Part shown: positions 21,357 through 31,821 of the stretch, in pieces
How positions within the stretch are numbered: the first letter of the stretch is position 1
How the letters are laid out: every line of letters starts with the position of its first letter
Source of the DNA: Pseudomonas cedrina subsp. cedrina
GTDB lineage: Bacteria > Pseudomonadota > Gammaproteobacteria > Pseudomonadales > Pseudomonadaceae
DNA: 64,000 bases
Direction: 5' to 3'
Assembly: GCF_001983175.1 (NCBI RefSeq)
Contig: NZ_MNPW01000001.1
Coordinates: 496,001 to 560,000, forward strand
Position numbers and translations under genes: made by a program
The notes under the pieces: model-generated
Database searches by the model: none
The model's input: only the letters and a program-made list of their open reading frames with translations
What the model was told of the DNA's origin: nothing

Positions 21357-22466
21357 TTAGCCGCGCGCGATCAGCGCTGCGTCAGCCGCAACCTTTTCGG
21401 CCGCTTTCTGGCGGATCAGTTTTTCGAGCTGATCCACCAGATTGTCATTCGTTAACTTCTGCGCCGGCTTGCCGTCGATGTAGATCAGGTTCGGCGTACC
21501 GCCTGTCAGGCCCACATGGGCCTCCTTGGCTTCACCCGGCCCGTTCACCACGCAACCGATCACTGCAACGTCCAGCGGCACCAGCAGGTCTTCGAGGCGC
21601 AATTCCAGGTCGTTCATGGTTTTCACCACGTCGAAGTTCTGCCGCGAGCAGCTCGGGCAGGCAATGAAATTGATACCGCGGGAACGCAAACGCAGGGATT
21701 TGAGAATGTCGTAGCCGACTTTCACTTCCTCAACCGGGTCTGCCGCCAGGGAGATGCGGATAGTATCGCCAATCCCTTCGGCGAGCAGCATACCGAGACC
21801 CACCGCAGATTTCACTGTGCCTGAGCGTAAACCGCCGGCTTCAGTGATACCCAGGTGCAACGGCTGCACGATTTCCTTGGCCAGCAGGCGGTAGGCTTCT
21901 ACCGCCATGAACACATCGGAGGCCTTTACGCTGACCTTGAAGTCCTGGAAATTCAGGCGTTCCAGGTGCTCGACGTGGCGCAGCGCCGATTCAACCAACG
22001 CCGCGGGAGTAGGCTCGCCGTATTTCTTTTGCAGGTCTTTTTCCAGGGAACCGGCGTTGACGCCGATGCGGATTGGAATGCCATGATCACGGGCCGCGTC
22101 CACCACCGCGCGCACACGGTCTTCGCGGCCGATGTTGCCTGGGTTGATGCGCAGGCAGTCCACACCCAGCTCGGCCACGCGCAACGCGATCTTGTAGTCG
22201 AAGTGAATGTCGGCAACCAACGGCACCTTGACCAGTTGTTTGATGCGACCGAAGGCTTCGGCCGCGTCCATGTCCGGCACCGACACGCGCACGATGTCCA
22301 CGCCTGCCGCTTCCAGACGGTTGATCTGGGCAACGGTGGCGGCGACGTCGTTGGTGTCGCTGTTGGTCATGCTCTGCACCGCGATGGGGGCATCGCCACC
22401 CACCGGCACCGAGCCGACCCAGATCTTGCGCGATACGCGACGTTTGATTGGAGATTCGCCGTGCAT
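21357..22466 (-). CDS. ispG: 4-hydroxy-3-methylbut-2-enyl diphosphate synthase
   Basis: This 369-residue enzyme carries out the penultimate step of the MEP isoprenoid pathway using a [4Fe-4S] cluster. The N-terminal TIM-barrel part starts [20 protein letters not shown]. Cluster ligands are visible as the Cys pair in [12 protein letters not shown] and Cys in [16 protein letters not shown], whose Glu is the fourth ligand in the family. Because the enzyme depends on Fe-S assembly, it is a client of the isc genes 4 kb away. It begins 2 bases after the rodZ stop. Confidence 0.98.
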   Translation of the reverse strand: MHGESPIKRRVSRKIWVGSVPVGGDAPIAVQSMTNSDTNDVAATVAQINRLEAAGVDIVRVSVPDMDAAEAFGRIKQLVKVPLVADIHFDYKIALRVAELGVDCLRINPGNIGREDRVRAVVDAARDHGIPIRIGVNAGSLEKDLQKKYGEPTPAALVESALRHVEHLERLNFQDFKVSVKASDVFMAVEAYRLLAKEIVQPLHLGITEAGGLRSGTVKSAVGLGMLLAEGIGDTIRISLAADPVEEVKVGYDILKSLRLRSRGINFIACPSCSRQNFDVVKTMNDLELRLEDLLVPLDVAVIGCVVNGPGEAKEAHVGLTGGTPNLIYIDGKPAQKLTNDNLVDQLEKLIRQKAAEKVAADAALIARG

Positions 22467-22468
22467 GA

Positions 22469-23461
22469 CTATTGTCCCAACTTGATTCGAGCGGTCTCGC
22501 CGCTGGTGAACGGCGCCACGTCCACAGGCTGGCCGTTATAGGCCACTTGCGCGCCACGGGCAAAGCCCAGACGCAGCGTCAAAGGAGGCTTGCCGCCCTG
22601 CTCAAGCGTATCTCCCTTACGCTTCAGACCGCTGAACAGCACTTTGCCGTTGCCGTCGGTGAGTTGCATCCAGCAATCAGCGACGAAGGTGATCTGTACG
22701 CGGCCGTCACCGGCGATCAACGCTGGGGTGGTCGGCGGCGAAATCGCGGGGGCGGCTGGCGTGGCTGCCGCTGGCGCCTGCGCTGGAGCGGCCGGTACGT
22801 GGGCCTGGGCGGCTGGAGTGTGGGCCGGCGCAGCTGGCGCGGCGGGAGCCGGAACTGCAGCGGCCGAGGCGGGTGCGGTCTCCGGTGCCGGCTGCTCGCT
22901 GGCGACCGGCGCTTCAGGCGCGGCCTGGCTTTCGGCGACCGCCTGGTCTTCCGGCTCGTCCAGCGGATGAATCTGGGTGGTGCCGTCGGCGCTTTCGACC
23001 TCGACGTGCTCCATGGCGTTGCTGGTCATGTCCTTGGTGCGCTGGGACGCCTGGTCCTGCCACCAGACGAAACCGCCACCGATCACGGCGATCAGCAGCA
23101 ACAGGCTGACGATTCGCAAAATGGTGTGGGAAACCCGCGTTGGCTCTTCAATGCGACCCAGGCCATGCACATTGCTGCCTTGGGAGTCGGTGCCGGTGAA
23201 CTGGTCGAACTGCTGGACCAGGATGGCCTGATCGATACCCAGCAATTTGGCGTAGGCGCGGATATAGCCGCGGGCGAAGGTGTGCCCAGGCAGCTTATCG
23301 AACGCGCCGGCTTCCAGGTTGCCCAGGGAAGTGGTGGTCAAATTGAGCTTGAGGGCCACTTCCGCCAGCGACCAACCATTGCTTTCGCGGGCCTGACGCA
23401 AGGTGTCGCCTGGGTTTACGCGATTAGCTGCTACAACTTCCGGGTGCGCCGCTTTCATCAT
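22469..23461 (-). CDS. rodZ: Cell-shape protein RodZ (HTH and DUF4115)
   Basis: The 330-residue protein has an N-terminal cytoplasmic Cro-like HTH ([20 protein letters not shown] ... [16 protein letters not shown]), one membrane helix near residues 112-132 ([20 protein letters not shown]), a long Ala/Pro-rich periplasmic linker and a C-terminal DUF4115 domain ([20 protein letters not shown]). RodZ links MreB to the wall-synthesis machinery. Its start ATG overlaps the pilW stop (ATGA type). Linker composition differs strongly from neighbours but is normal for the family. Confidence 0.95.
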   Translation of the reverse strand: MMKAAHPEVVAANRVNPGDTLRQARESNGWSLAEVALKLNLTTTSLGNLEAGAFDKLPGHTFARGYIRAYAKLLGIDQAILVQQFDQFTGTDSQGSNVHGLGRIEEPTRVSHTILRIVSLLLLIAVIGGGFVWWQDQASQRTKDMTSNAMEHVEVESADGTTQIHPLDEPEDQAVAESQAAPEAPVASEQPAPETAPASAAAVPAPAAPAAPAHTPAAQAHVPAAPAQAPAAATPAAPAISPPTTPALIAGDGRVQITFVADCWMQLTDGNGKVLFSGLKRKGDTLEQGGKPPLTLRLGFARGAQVAYNGQPVDVAPFTSGETARIKLGQ

Positions 23462-24216
23462 TGCTCCGACAGGTATTGCTGATATTCCGGCGTACCGGGA
23501 TAGAGTCGTTCGAGTTGCTGGCCAAAACGTGCGGCCGTGTCGCGTTCTTCATGAACCGTCGCCAGGCGCACACCGAGCAATAGACTACGTGCATTTTGCC
23601 CACTGAGCAGGCTAAAACGCTCGTAATAGTCACGTGCCGGCACATAATGCCTGTCTTCGTAGGACAACTCAGCCATTTCGAGCAATGCCCGAGGCTGGCG
23701 ACCGTTCAAATGCAGGGCTTTTTCCAGCTGCTGGCGGGCACTGTCGCGCTGGCCCAGATGGATCGAGGTCACCCCAAGGTTCTCGAACACCCGCGAACGC
23801 TCAGGGTAGAGGGTATCGGCGCTGGCCTGCTGGAAATATAGGGCGGCCTGGTCATAGCGTTTGTGCGCGAACAGGAAGCTGCCGTAGTTGTTCAGCAGCC
23901 GCGGGTCGCCAGGGCTTGCGGCCAGGGCCTTGAGAAAATACTGCTCGGCCAGTTCAGGCTCGGCCTGGGCCTGGAACACCAGGGCCAGTGCGCCATTGGC
24001 GTCGGCATCGTCGCCGTCCAGCTCAAGGGCTTTCTTCAACGGCACCTTGGCCTGCTCGCTCATGCCTTGCTGCAGGTAACCCAAACCGAGTTGCACATAG
24101 GCAACGCGCGCCTCTTCACGGCCTTTACCGGTGTGCAACGGGCTGTCATGGCCCGATGAAACACAACCGGCCGCGAGACCGGTAACAAGCAAAAGCAGCG
24201 CAAGGCGCAAGGGCAT
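23458..24216 (-). CDS. pilW: Type IV pilus biogenesis lipoprotein PilW/PilF
   Basis: The 252-residue protein has a lipoprotein signal with lipobox GLAAGC and a string of TPR units (for example AYVQLGLGYLQQGMSEQAKV, then ANGALALVFQAQAEPELAEQ). In Pseudomonas this pilotin carries the PilQ secretin to the outer membrane for type IV pili. It is known as PilF in P. aeruginosa and PilW in other bacteria. The order rlmN-pilW-rodZ-ispG is the standard one. Confidence 0.94.
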   Translation of the reverse strand: MPLRLALLLLVTGLAAGCVSSGHDSPLHTGKGREEARVAYVQLGLGYLQQGMSEQAKVPLKKALELDGDDADANGALALVFQAQAEPELAEQYFLKALAASPGDPRLLNNYGSFLFAHKRYDQAALYFQQASADTLYPERSRVFENLGVTSIHLGQRDSARQQLEKALHLNGRQPRALLEMAELSYEDRHYVPARDYYERFSLLSGQNARSLLLGVRLATVHEERDTAARFGQQLERLYPGTPEYQQYLSEQ

Positions 24217-24228
24217 AGAGGTCCTCTC

Positions 24229-25377
24229 TCAGATTCGATTTACAGCAATCAGCGGCAAATCGTCGGCGGCGTTCAGTTCGCGCCCGGCGATATAACGCTC
24301 GCTGCGGCGGGTGCGGTCCATCACCTGCCCTACCAATTGGCCACAGGCGGCGTCGATGTCTTCACCACGGGTGGTGCGCACGGTGACGTTGTAGCCGGCC
24401 TGGTGCAGTTGATCCTGGAAACGGCGAATGGCGTTGTTGCTCGGCCGCTCGTAGCCAGAATGCGGAAACGGGTTGAACGGAATCAGGTTGATCTTGCACG
24501 GGGTGTTCTTGAGCAACTCGATCATCTCGACCGCATGCTCGACCTTGTCGTTGACGTCCTTGAGCATGGTGTACTCAATGGTCAAGACACGCTTCTCGCC
24601 CAAGGTCGCCATATAACGCTGGCAAGACTCGAGCAGCATCTTAAGCGGATACTTCTTGTTGATCGGCACCAATTGGTTACGCAATGCGTCATTCGGTGCG
24701 TGCAGCGACAAGGCCAGCGAGACGTCGATGTGCTTGGCCAGCTCATCGATCATCGGTACCACGCCGGAGGTCGACAGGGTGACACGGCGCTTGGAAATGC
24801 CGTAGCCCAGGTCGTCCATCATCAGGTGCATGGCCGCAATGACGTTGTCGAAGTTCAGCAGCGGCTCACCCATGCCCATCATCACCACGTTGGTGATGGC
24901 ACGGTCGACGGTCGCCGGGACGCTGCCAAAGGATTTGTTGGCAATCCACACCTGGCCGATCACTTCGGCGGCGGTGAGGTTGCTATTGAAGCCTTGCTTG
25001 CCGGTGGAGCAGAAACTGCAGTCCAGGGCACAGCCTGCCTGGGACGAAACGCACAAAGTGCCGCGCTTGCCCTGGGGAATGTAGACGGTCTCGACGCAGC
25101 TGCCGGACGCCACGCGCACCACCCATTTGCGGGTGCCGTCGGTGGAGATGTCCTCGCTGACCACTTCGGGACCACGAACCTCGGCAATGGCCTTGAGCTT
25201 GTCGCGCAGGGCCTTGCTGACGTTCGTCATGGCGTCGAAATCGTCGACGCCAAAGTGGTGAATCCATTTCATTACCTGACCGGCACGGAAACGCTTCTCC
25301 CCGATTGAGTCGAAGAATTTCTCCATTTCCGGCTGAGTCAGCCCCAGCAGGTTGGTTTTTACAGTCGATGTCGTCAT
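24229..25377 (-). CDS. rlmN: 23S rRNA (A2503-C2) / tRNA (A37-C2) methyltransferase
   Basis: This 382-residue radical-SAM enzyme has the cluster motif [16 protein letters not shown] (CxxxCxxC), the SAM-binding GMGEPLLN, and the second catalytic Cys in [14 protein letters not shown] near residue 345, used for the methyl-carrying Cys mechanism. It methylates A2503 in the peptidyl-transferase centre and A37 of some tRNAs. Full length for the family. Confidence 0.97.
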   Translation of the reverse strand: MTTSTVKTNLLGLTQPEMEKFFDSIGEKRFRAGQVMKWIHHFGVDDFDAMTNVSKALRDKLKAIAEVRGPEVVSEDISTDGTRKWVVRVASGSCVETVYIPQGKRGTLCVSSQAGCALDCSFCSTGKQGFNSNLTAAEVIGQVWIANKSFGSVPATVDRAITNVVMMGMGEPLLNFDNVIAAMHLMMDDLGYGISKRRVTLSTSGVVPMIDELAKHIDVSLALSLHAPNDALRNQLVPINKKYPLKMLLESCQRYMATLGEKRVLTIEYTMLKDVNDKVEHAVEMIELLKNTPCKINLIPFNPFPHSGYERPSNNAIRRFQDQLHQAGYNVTVRTTRGEDIDAACGQLVGQVMDRTRRSERYIAGRELNAADDLPLIAVNRI

Positions 25378-25406
25378 GGATTCACCCTCACTCTTTAAGC
25401 CGATGC

Positions 25407-25832
25407 TTAGCGAGCGGTTACTTCAGTAGCAGCGAAAAAGTACGAGATTTCGCGGGCAGCAGCGGCTTCGGAGTCCGAACCGTGTACAGCGTTGGCATCG
25501 ATGGACTCGGCGAAGTCAGCACGGATGGTGCCGGCAGCGGCTTCTTTAGGGTTGGTAGCGCCCATCAGCTCGCGGTTCAGCGCGATCGCGTTTTCGCCTT
25601 CCAGTACCTGAACAACAACCGGACCGGAGATCATGAAGGCAACCAGGTCGCCGAAGAAACCACGAGCGCTGTGCTCAGCGTAAAAGCCTTCAGCTTCAGC
25701 CTTGGACAGTTGCTTGAGTTTCGAAGCTACAACCTTCAGGCCGGCTTTTTCGAAACGGGTGGTGATCTCGCCGATGACGTTTTTTGCAACAGCGTCAGGC
25801 TTGATGATGGAGAAAGTACGTTGAACAGCCAT
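25407..25832 (-). CDS. ndk: Nucleoside diphosphate kinase
   Basis: The 141-residue enzyme moves phosphate between NTPs and NDPs. Start [18 protein letters not shown] is the family N-terminus. The catalytic His is in [15 protein letters not shown] (about residue 117), and [13 protein letters not shown] is also typical. A TATAAT sequence lies in the loop of the hairpin at 25869-25891 and could be its -10 box, so ndk may have its own promoter apart from the isc operon. Confidence 0.97.
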   Translation of the reverse strand: MAVQRTFSIIKPDAVAKNVIGEITTRFEKAGLKVVASKLKQLSKAEAEGFYAEHSARGFFGDLVAFMISGPVVVQVLEGENAIALNRELMGATNPKEAAAGTIRADFAESIDANAVHGSDSEAAAAREISYFFAATEVTAR

Positions 25833-25868
25833 GGTGTAACTCCAGAAACGGTAATTTACGAAAAATTA

Positions 25869-25891
25869 AACCCGCGAATTATACGCGGGTT
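25869..25891 (-). terminator. Terminator of the isc operon, overlapping a possible ndk promoter
   Basis: On the minus strand AACCCGCG TATAATT CGCGGGTT is followed by TAATTTTT. The 8-bp stem and T-rich tail fit a terminator after iscX. TATAAT in the loop fits a -10 element for ndk. Confidence 0.6.
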
Positions 25892-25922
25892 ATCGGGTAA
25901 TGCCTAACTGCGTAAAGGCGGC

Positions 25923-26123
25923 TCAGTCTGCTTCTTCGATCCACAGGCCCTGAATCGCCTCCAGAACCTTCTCGCCACCCCGGTCAGGAATGTCGTCGAA
26001 GTCCGGCAGCTCCATGACGAGGTTGCGCAGCTTGACGAAGTTCACCGTAAGAGGATTGACCTCAGGATGAGCCTCTGCAAGTTGTATAGCGATTTCTTGT
26101 ACATCAACCCATTTCAGGCTCAT
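25923..26123 (-). CDS. iscX: Fe-S assembly protein IscX
   Basis: This small acidic 66-residue protein (MSLKWVDVQEIAIQLAEAHP ... LWIEEAD) matches IscX/YfhJ, including the DFDDIPD segment. It binds IscS and probably regulates cluster assembly or iron supply. The start at 26123 is the family N-terminus; an upstream in-frame ATG at 26141 overlaps the fdx stop and is less likely. Last gene of the isc operon. Confidence 0.95.
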   Translation of the reverse strand: MSLKWVDVQEIAIQLAEAHPEVNPLTVNFVKLRNLVMELPDFDDIPDRGGEKVLEAIQGLWIEEAD

Positions 26124-26137
26124 GACAGTTCCTTGAA

Positions 26138-26479
26138 TCAATGCGGCGCTTCGGCTGCATGGTTGAGCGAATATTTCGGAATTTCGACGGTGATGTCTTC
26201 CGTCCCGACCTTTGCCTGACAGCTTAGACGCGAAGTCGCTTCCAGGCCCCAGGCGCGGTCGAGGAAGTCTTCTTCCAGCTCATCAGCCTCTTCCAGGCTG
26301 TTGAAGCCCTCGCGAATAATGCAGTGGCACGTGGTGCAAGCGCACACACCGCCGCAGGCGCTTTCAATTTCGATGTGGTTGTCGTGGGCCACTTCCAGGA
26401 TGGACTTGCCGGTCTCAGCCTCCACGACCATACCGTCCGGGCAATGCTCGGCGTGTGGCAGAAAAATGATCTGCGGCAT
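26138..26479 (-). CDS. fdx: ISC-type [2Fe-2S] ferredoxin
   Basis: The 113-residue ferredoxin has four cluster Cys: three in the CGGVCACTTCHCII segment and one in SRLSCQAKVG. It donates electrons in Fe-S cluster assembly. Start MPQIIFLPHAEHCPDG is typical. It lies 3 bases after hscA. Confidence 0.97.
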   Translation of the reverse strand: MPQIIFLPHAEHCPDGMVVEAETGKSILEVAHDNHIEIESACGGVCACTTCHCIIREGFNSLEEADELEEDFLDRAWGLEATSRLSCQAKVGTEDITVEIPKYSLNHAAEAPH

Positions 26480-26482
26480 CAG

Positions 26483-28345
26483 TTAATCCTCAAGTTCATT
26501 CAGGTTGCGTCCCGCCAGGGCGGCTTTTACCGACTGGTCCATACGACGGGCGGCAAAGGCATCGGTCACTTGCGACAGACGCTTGGTCTGCTGCTCGATG
26601 GCGTAACCATCGGTGCCTTTCATCAATTCGGCCAGTTCCTGCATCTGCAGGTCGATGACCATGCGCTCTTCGGCATCGAGCAAACGCTCGCCGTCAGCCT
26701 CAAGGGCGCCCTGCACCGCTTCGAGCAGGCGCTGGGCATCCACTTGCTGCTCGCGCAGCACGCGGGCGACCTTGTCGTCGCCGGCGTATTGGAACGAGTC
26801 CTTGAGCATCTTGGCAATTTCGCCGTCGGTGAGGCCGTAGGACGGCTTAACCTGGATGCTGGCTTCAACGCCGGAGGCCAGCTCGCGCGCAGCGACGCTG
26901 AGCAAACCATCGGCATCGACCTGGAAGGTCACGCGGATCTTCGCCGCACCAGCCACCATCGCCGGGATACCGCGCAGTTCAAAGCGCGCCAGGGAGCGGC
27001 AGTCGCTGATCAGCTCGCGCTCGCCTTGCAGAACATGAATCATCATGGCCGTCTGGCCATCTTTGTAGGTTGTGAAGTCCTGGGCGCGGGCGACGGGGAT
27101 GGTGGTGTTGCGCGGAATCACCTTCTCCATCAGGCCGCCCATGGTTTCCAGCCCCAGGGACAGCGGAATCACATCCAGCAGCAACAGTTCGCCGCCATCG
27201 CGCTTGTTGCCGGCCAGGGTATCGGCCTGGATCGCAGCGCCGATGGCGACGACCTGGTCCGGGTCGATTTCGGTCAGCGGCTGGCGGCCAAAGGCTTCGG
27301 CGACGGCGTCACGCACGCGCGGAACGCGGGTGGAACCGCCGACCATGACCACGGCGCCGACGTCTTCCAGCTCGATACCGGAATCACGCACGGCGCGGCG
27401 GCAGGCCTTGAGGCTGCGGGCGACCATGGGTTCGATCAACGCGTCAAAGGCTTCGCGCGTCAGTTGGGCCGACCAGCTACCGTAGGAAACTTCTACACTG
27501 GCGACGTCCGTCAGCGCTTCCTTGGCGGCGCATGCAGTTTGCAGCAGGTTGCGCTGCGCGCCCGGGTCCAGGTCGGCGGACAAGCCGGCGCTGCTGATGA
27601 TCCAGCTCGCGATGGCATGGTCAAAGTCATCACCGCCCAGGGCGCTGTCGCCGCCGGTGGCCAACACTTCGAAGACGCCGCCGGTCAGGCGCAGGATCGA
27701 AATGTCAAAGGTGCCGCCGCCCAGGTCATAAATGGCGACCAAGCCTTCGGCATGCTGGTCCAGACCGTAAGCCACCGCAGCCGCGGTCGGCTCGTTGAGC
27801 AGGCGCAGCACGTTCAGGCCGGCGAGTTTTGCCGCATCCTTGGTGGCTTGGCGCTGCGCGTCATCGAAATACGCCGGAACGGTGATCACCGCCCCCACCA
27901 GTTCGCCGCCCAGGGTGGTTTCCGCGCGCTGGCGCAGCACCTTGAGGATATCGGCCGACACTTCCACCGGGCTTTTCGGGCCCTGGACGGTGTCGATGAA
28001 CGGCATATGGGATTCGCCACCGACAAAGCGGTAAGGCAGCTGGTCGCCCAGTTGCTTGACGTCGGACAGACCACGACCCATCAAGCGCTTGACCGACAGC
28101 ACGGTGTTGAGGGGATCGGTCGACGCCGCCAGCTTGGCCGACTCACCGACTTCGGTGCGGTCAGCGTGATAGCGCACGGCGGACGGCAGGATCACCTGGC
28201 CGTTGGCGTCGGGCAGCGGCTCGGACAGGCCGCTGCGCACGGCGGCAACCAGGGAATTGGTGGTGCCCAAGTCAATCCCGACCGCCAGGCGACGCTGGTG
28301 CGGTTGAGGGCTTTGGCCGGGTTCGGCGATTTGCAGTAGAGCCAT
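26483..28345 (-). CDS. hscA: Fe-S specialised Hsp70 chaperone HscA
   Basis: The 620-residue Hsp70 has the ATPase phosphate loop [26 protein letters not shown] and [13 protein letters not shown], then a substrate-binding domain from about residue 385. It drives cluster release from IscU by binding the LPPVK motif, which is present in the IscU of this operon. hscB lies upstream as its co-chaperone. Confidence 0.98.
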   Translation of the reverse strand: MALLQIAEPGQSPQPHQRRLAVGIDLGTTNSLVAAVRSGLSEPLPDANGQVILPSAVRYHADRTEVGESAKLAASTDPLNTVLSVKRLMGRGLSDVKQLGDQLPYRFVGGESHMPFIDTVQGPKSPVEVSADILKVLRQRAETTLGGELVGAVITVPAYFDDAQRQATKDAAKLAGLNVLRLLNEPTAAAVAYGLDQHAEGLVAIYDLGGGTFDISILRLTGGVFEVLATGGDSALGGDDFDHAIASWIISSAGLSADLDPGAQRNLLQTACAAKEALTDVASVEVSYGSWSAQLTREAFDALIEPMVARSLKACRRAVRDSGIELEDVGAVVMVGGSTRVPRVRDAVAEAFGRQPLTEIDPDQVVAIGAAIQADTLAGNKRDGGELLLLDVIPLSLGLETMGGLMEKVIPRNTTIPVARAQDFTTYKDGQTAMMIHVLQGERELISDCRSLARFELRGIPAMVAGAAKIRVTFQVDADGLLSVAARELASGVEASIQVKPSYGLTDGEIAKMLKDSFQYAGDDKVARVLREQQVDAQRLLEAVQGALEADGERLLDAEERMVIDLQMQELAELMKGTDGYAIEQQTKRLSQVTDAFAARRMDQSVKAALAGRNLNELED

Positions 28346-28398
28346 GGTAATCAGGTCTTATCTGTCTATCAGGCGTGCATCACGGGCAGCACACTGGG

Positions 28399-28920
28399 TT
28401 AATCGTCGAGGCGCTCTTCTAGCTGGCGCACTTCGTAGGTGAGCTTGTCGAGAAACTGCATTCGCCGCATCAGGCGTTCGGCCTGTTCGCGTTGCGCTGC
28501 ATCATCCCAACAGGCTGCGAAGCTTTCGTTGAGCTCATCCTGGGCCGCTTTCAGACGACGCTTGAAGACCGCGACGCCGGCCACATCGGCCTGGTCCTGC
28601 AAGTCTTCGAGTTCTTCGCGCCATTGCATCTGCTGCATCAGGAAGTCCGGGTCATGCACGGTGACTTCCATCGGCAACTCGCCGCCCTTCATCGCCAGCA
28701 AATAACGCGCGCGTTTCGGGGGGCTTTTGAGCGTCTGATAGGCTTCGTTGAGGCTGGCCGATTGCTCCAGCGCCAAGCGTTGCTCACGCTCGGAAGCGTC
28801 AGCGAAGCGGTCCGGATGCACACCACGCGCCAATTCTCGATAGCGCGTGGCAAGCTGCTCGAGGTCCAGGCGAAAGCTCGGCTGCAGCTCGAATAAAGCG
28901 AAATGACAAGGAGTGCCCAC
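28399..28920 (-). CDS. hscB: Fe-S co-chaperone HscB (Hsc20)
   Basis: The 173-residue J-protein starts at a GTG (28918-28920) giving [18 protein letters not shown], after GAGG; no ATG gives the conserved N-terminus. The J domain holds the HPD motif in [11 protein letters not shown]. The C-terminal helical domain binds IscU. It stimulates HscA ATPase. Confidence 0.95.
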   Translation of the reverse strand: MGTPCHFALFELQPSFRLDLEQLATRYRELARGVHPDRFADASEREQRLALEQSASLNEAYQTLKSPPKRARYLLAMKGGELPMEVTVHDPDFLMQQMQWREELEDLQDQADVAGVAVFKRRLKAAQDELNESFAACWDDAAQREQAERLMRRMQFLDKLTYEVRQLEERLDD

Positions 28921-28928
28921 GAGAAGCC

Positions 28929-29252
28929 TCAGATGTTGAAGCTTTCGCCGCAGCCACATTCACCGCGTACGTTGGGGTTGTTGAACTTGAAGCCTTCGTT
29001 CAACCCTTCCTTGACGAAATCGAGTTCGGTGCCGTCCAGGTAGGTCAGGCTTTTCGGGTCGATGATCACTTTTTCGCCGTGACTTTCGAACACCTGATCC
29101 TCTTCAACCACCTCGTCGACAAACTCCAGCACGTAGGCAAGGCCGGAACAGCCCGTGGTGCGAACACCCAGACGAATCCCCTCACCTTTACCGCGCCCAT
29201 TCAGGGAGCGGCGAATGTGCTGCGCTGCCGCTTCTGTCATGCTGATAGCCAT
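28929..29252 (-). CDS. iscA: A-type iron-sulfur carrier IscA
   Basis: The 107-residue protein begins [17 protein letters not shown] after AAGGAG, which settles the start over an upstream ATG at 29276. The three conserved Cys appear in TTGCSGLAY and in GECGCGESF at the C-terminus. It carries clusters from IscU to [4Fe-4S] clients. It lies 8 bases before hscB. Confidence 0.97.
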   Translation of the reverse strand: MAISMTEAAAQHIRRSLNGRGKGEGIRLGVRTTGCSGLAYVLEFVDEVVEEDQVFESHGEKVIIDPKSLTYLDGTELDFVKEGLNEGFKFNNPNVRGECGCGESFNI

Positions 29253-29280
29253 CGTTGACTCCTTACTCGTCGCCAAATAC

Positions 29281-29667
29281 TTAGATCAAGCCTTTCTTCT
29301 GCTTGTAGTCGCGAACGGCCGCCTTGATGGCGTCTTCCGCGAGTACCGAGCAGTGGATTTTCACTGGCGGCAAGGCCAGTTCTTCGGCCAGCTGGGTGTT
29401 GCTGATGGTGACAGCCTCATCCAGGGTCTTGCCTTTCATCCATTCGGTCGCCAGGGAGCTGGAGGCGATGGCCGAACCGCAGCCGTAGGTTTTGAACTTG
29501 GCGTCTTCGATAACGCCAGCGTCGTTGACCTTGATCTGCAGGCGCATCACATCGCCGCACGCCGGAGCGCCGACCATGCCGGTGCCGACATCAGGATCTT
29601 CCGCGTTCATCTTGCCGACGTTGCGCGGGTTTTCGTAGTGGTCGATGACCTTTTCGCTGTAAGCCAT
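29281..29667 (-). CDS. iscU: Fe-S scaffold protein IscU
   Basis: This 128-residue scaffold keeps the three cluster Cys in [19 protein letters not shown] and IHCSVLAED, the stabilising Asp after the first Cys, and the HscA-binding LPPVK motif. Start [18 protein letters not shown] is conserved. Confidence 0.98.
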   Translation of the reverse strand: MAYSEKVIDHYENPRNVGKMNAEDPDVGTGMVGAPACGDVMRLQIKVNDAGVIEDAKFKTYGCGSAIASSSLATEWMKGKTLDEAVTISNTQLAEELALPPVKIHCSVLAEDAIKAAVRDYKQKKGLI

Positions 29668-29766
29668 GGTATTGAATCCTCACTCATCAGGGCCGCTCTG
29701 GAACCCTGTAGAAACGCCTGCGTTTTCCGCCACGTTCCTACAGAGCTGGGGTGGCGGCTTCTATAG

Positions 29767-30981
29767 TTAGTGTGCCGCCCACTCGATCTTGGAAATATCA
29801 ACGCCGTCTTTGTACATATCCCACAGGGGCGACAGGACGCGCAGCTTGTTGACGGCTTCGCAGACCTTCTGCGCGGCGTAGTCGACTTGCTCTTCGGTGG
29901 TGAAGCGGCCGAATGTAAAGCGGATCGAGCTGTGTGCCAGTTCGTCGTTGCGGCCCAGGGCGCGCAATACGTACGAAGGTTCAAGGGAGGCCGAGGTGCA
30001 GGCCGAACCGGACGAAACCGCCAGGTCCTTGAGCGCCATGATCAGCGACTCGCCTTCGACGTAGTTGAAGCTCAAATTCAGGTTGTGCGGTACACGGGCG
30101 GTCATGCTGCCGTTGATGTACAGCTCTTCAAGATTTTCGACTTGCTTGTAGAAGCGGTCGCTCAAAGCCTTGATGCGCACGTTTTCGGCAGCCATGTCTT
30201 CCTTGGCTACACGGAAGGCTTCGCCCATGCCGACGATCTGGTGGGTTGCCAGGGTGCCCGAACGCATGCCGCGCTCGTGACCGCCGCCGTGCATGGTGGC
30301 TTCGATACGTACGCGCGGCTTGCGGCTTACGTAGAGGGCGCCGATGCCTTTAGGGCCGTAGGTCTTGTGGGCGGAGAACGACATCAGGTCGACTTTCAGC
30401 TTGGACAGGTCGATCTCGACCTTGCCAGTGGACTGAGCGGCGTCGACGTGCAGCAGAATGCCCTTGGAGCGGGTCAGTTCGCCAATCGCTTCGATGTCGT
30501 TGATGGTGCCGATTTCGTTGTTCACGTGGATCACGGAAACCAGGATGGTGTCTTCACGCAGCGCGGCTTCGATCATGGCCGGCGTGACGATACCGTCGGT
30601 GGTCGGCTCGAGGTAGGTGACCTCAAACCCTTCACGCTCCAGTTGGCGCATGGTGTCGAGGACAGCCTTGTGCTCAATCTTGGTGGTGATCAGGTGTTTG
30701 CCTTTGGTCGCATAGAAGTGCGCCGCACCCTTGATCGCCAGGTTGTCGGACTCGGTGGCACCGGAGGTCCAGACGATTTCCCGCGGGTCGGCGCCCACCA
30801 GGTCGGCGACCTGGCGACGTGCGTTCTCGACCGCTTCCTCGGCTTTCCAGCCGAATACGTGGGAACGGGAGGCCGGGTTGCCGAAGTTTCCGTCAACCAG
30901 CAGGCATTCGCTCATTTTTTGCGCGACACGCGGATCAACCGGGGTGGTCGCAGAGTAATCAAGGTAAATCGGCAATTTCAT
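29767..30981 (-). CDS. iscS: Cysteine desulfurase IscS
   Basis: This 404-residue PLP enzyme supplies sulfur for clusters and tRNA thiolation. The PLP Lys is in [17 protein letters not shown]. The persulfide Cys is in [17 protein letters not shown]. Start [20 protein letters not shown] is conserved. The roughly 100-base gap to iscU is larger than others in the operon. Confidence 0.98.
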   Translation of the reverse strand: MKLPIYLDYSATTPVDPRVAQKMSECLLVDGNFGNPASRSHVFGWKAEEAVENARRQVADLVGADPREIVWTSGATESDNLAIKGAAHFYATKGKHLITTKIEHKAVLDTMRQLEREGFEVTYLEPTTDGIVTPAMIEAALREDTILVSVIHVNNEIGTINDIEAIGELTRSKGILLHVDAAQSTGKVEIDLSKLKVDLMSFSAHKTYGPKGIGALYVSRKPRVRIEATMHGGGHERGMRSGTLATHQIVGMGEAFRVAKEDMAAENVRIKALSDRFYKQVENLEELYINGSMTARVPHNLNLSFNYVEGESLIMALKDLAVSSGSACTSASLEPSYVLRALGRNDELAHSSIRFTFGRFTTEEQVDYAAQKVCEAVNKLRVLSPLWDMYKDGVDISKIEWAAH

Positions 30982-31031
30982 GGACTTTCTCCTAAATCAG
31001 GCTGGCTGGCGCGCCGTTAGCTCTGCGGCTG

Positions 31032-31523
31032 TCACTCGACGGCGGACGCTTCGATCTTGTCCAGACGCGGCGCCTTGGTGTTGCAACGGCGCTGGTCCTG
31101 ACGCTGGGCTACTTCTTGCACCTCACGGCGAGTCACAAGATCAGCCAAGCTGATACCACTCAAAAACTCATGGATCTGCAGGCTCAAGTCACACCACAAG
31201 TGGTGCGTGAGGCAGGTGTCGCCGGCGTGGCAGTCACCCAGGCCCTGGCACTTGGTGGCATCGACGGATTCGTTGACCGCGTCGATCACCTGGGCTACCT
31301 GGATGCCCTGCATATCGCGGGACAGTTGATAGCCGCCACCTGGGCCTCTCACGCTGGAAACCAGATTGCTGCGGCGCAATTTGGCGAACAGCTGCTCGAG
31401 GTAAGACAGGGAAATGCCTTGGCGCTCGGAGATATCGGCCAGGGACACCGGCCCAGTTTGCGCGTGCAAGGCCAGATCGAGCATGGCAGTCACCGCGTAT
31501 CGGCCTTTTGTAGTCAGTCTCAT
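31032..31523 (-). CDS. iscR: Fe-S sensing regulator IscR (Rrf2 family)
   Basis: The 163-residue protein begins [20 protein letters not shown], the conserved start; an in-frame extension to 31640 would run through the IscR-like boxes. The winged helix contains [19 protein letters not shown]. The cluster ligands are the three Cys of [14 protein letters not shown] with a following His (LTHHLW). With a [2Fe-2S] cluster it represses this operon through sites like those at 31568-31611. Confidence 0.97.
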   Translation of the reverse strand: MRLTTKGRYAVTAMLDLALHAQTGPVSLADISERQGISLSYLEQLFAKLRRSNLVSSVRGPGGGYQLSRDMQGIQVAQVIDAVNESVDATKCQGLGDCHAGDTCLTHHLWCDLSLQIHEFLSGISLADLVTRREVQEVAQRQDQRRCNTKAPRLDKIEASAVE

Positions 31524-31567
31524 GGACAAGTACCAAGGTGTTTCAGAATGGAGGCAAGTATGCGATT

Positions 31568-31611
31568 CCCGAGTATTTAAGTCAACTATAAGACCTAGTA
31601 CTTTAGTCAGG
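31568..31611 (-). promoter_or_regulatory. Two tandem IscR type 1-like boxes before iscR
   Basis: On the minus strand, CCTGACTAAAGTACTAGGT (31611-31593) and GTTGACTTAAATACTCGGG (31586-31568) both fit the type 1 pattern (TTGACTAAAATACTCGG). Box starts are 25 bases apart, and the nearer box ends 45 bases before the iscR ATG. TTGACT in the second box could also serve as a -35 element. Confidence 0.65.
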
Positions 31612-31709
31612 ATTACCCGTAAAAAGGGCGCGCGAATCATAGCAGGGTGGGGTGGGGACGAACAGCGGGAAGAGGGCCACGCGAGGGCAGCAAGATCAAC
31701 GAGGTCAAA

Positions 31710-31798
31710 TGTGGGAGCTGGCTTGCCTGCGATAGCGGTAGATCAGCAACATCTATGGTGGCTGGCATACCGTCATCGCAGGCAAGCCAGCTCCCACA
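31710..31798. repeat. REP inverted pair, TGTGGGAGCTGGCTTGCCTG type
   Basis: TGTGGGAGCTGGCTTGCCTG and its inverse ending GGCAAGCCAGCTCCCACA enclose about 40 bases between cysE and iscR. The same REP subfamily occurs in both long direct repeats at 40.9 and 62.4 kb. Confidence 0.9.
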
Positions 31799-31821
31799 GG
31801 AAATCACATCAAACTTCAGAA

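Noticed and set aside
26324..28339. 671-codon open frame opposite hscA and fdx
   Set aside because: It is a shadow of clearly conserved genes on the other strand.
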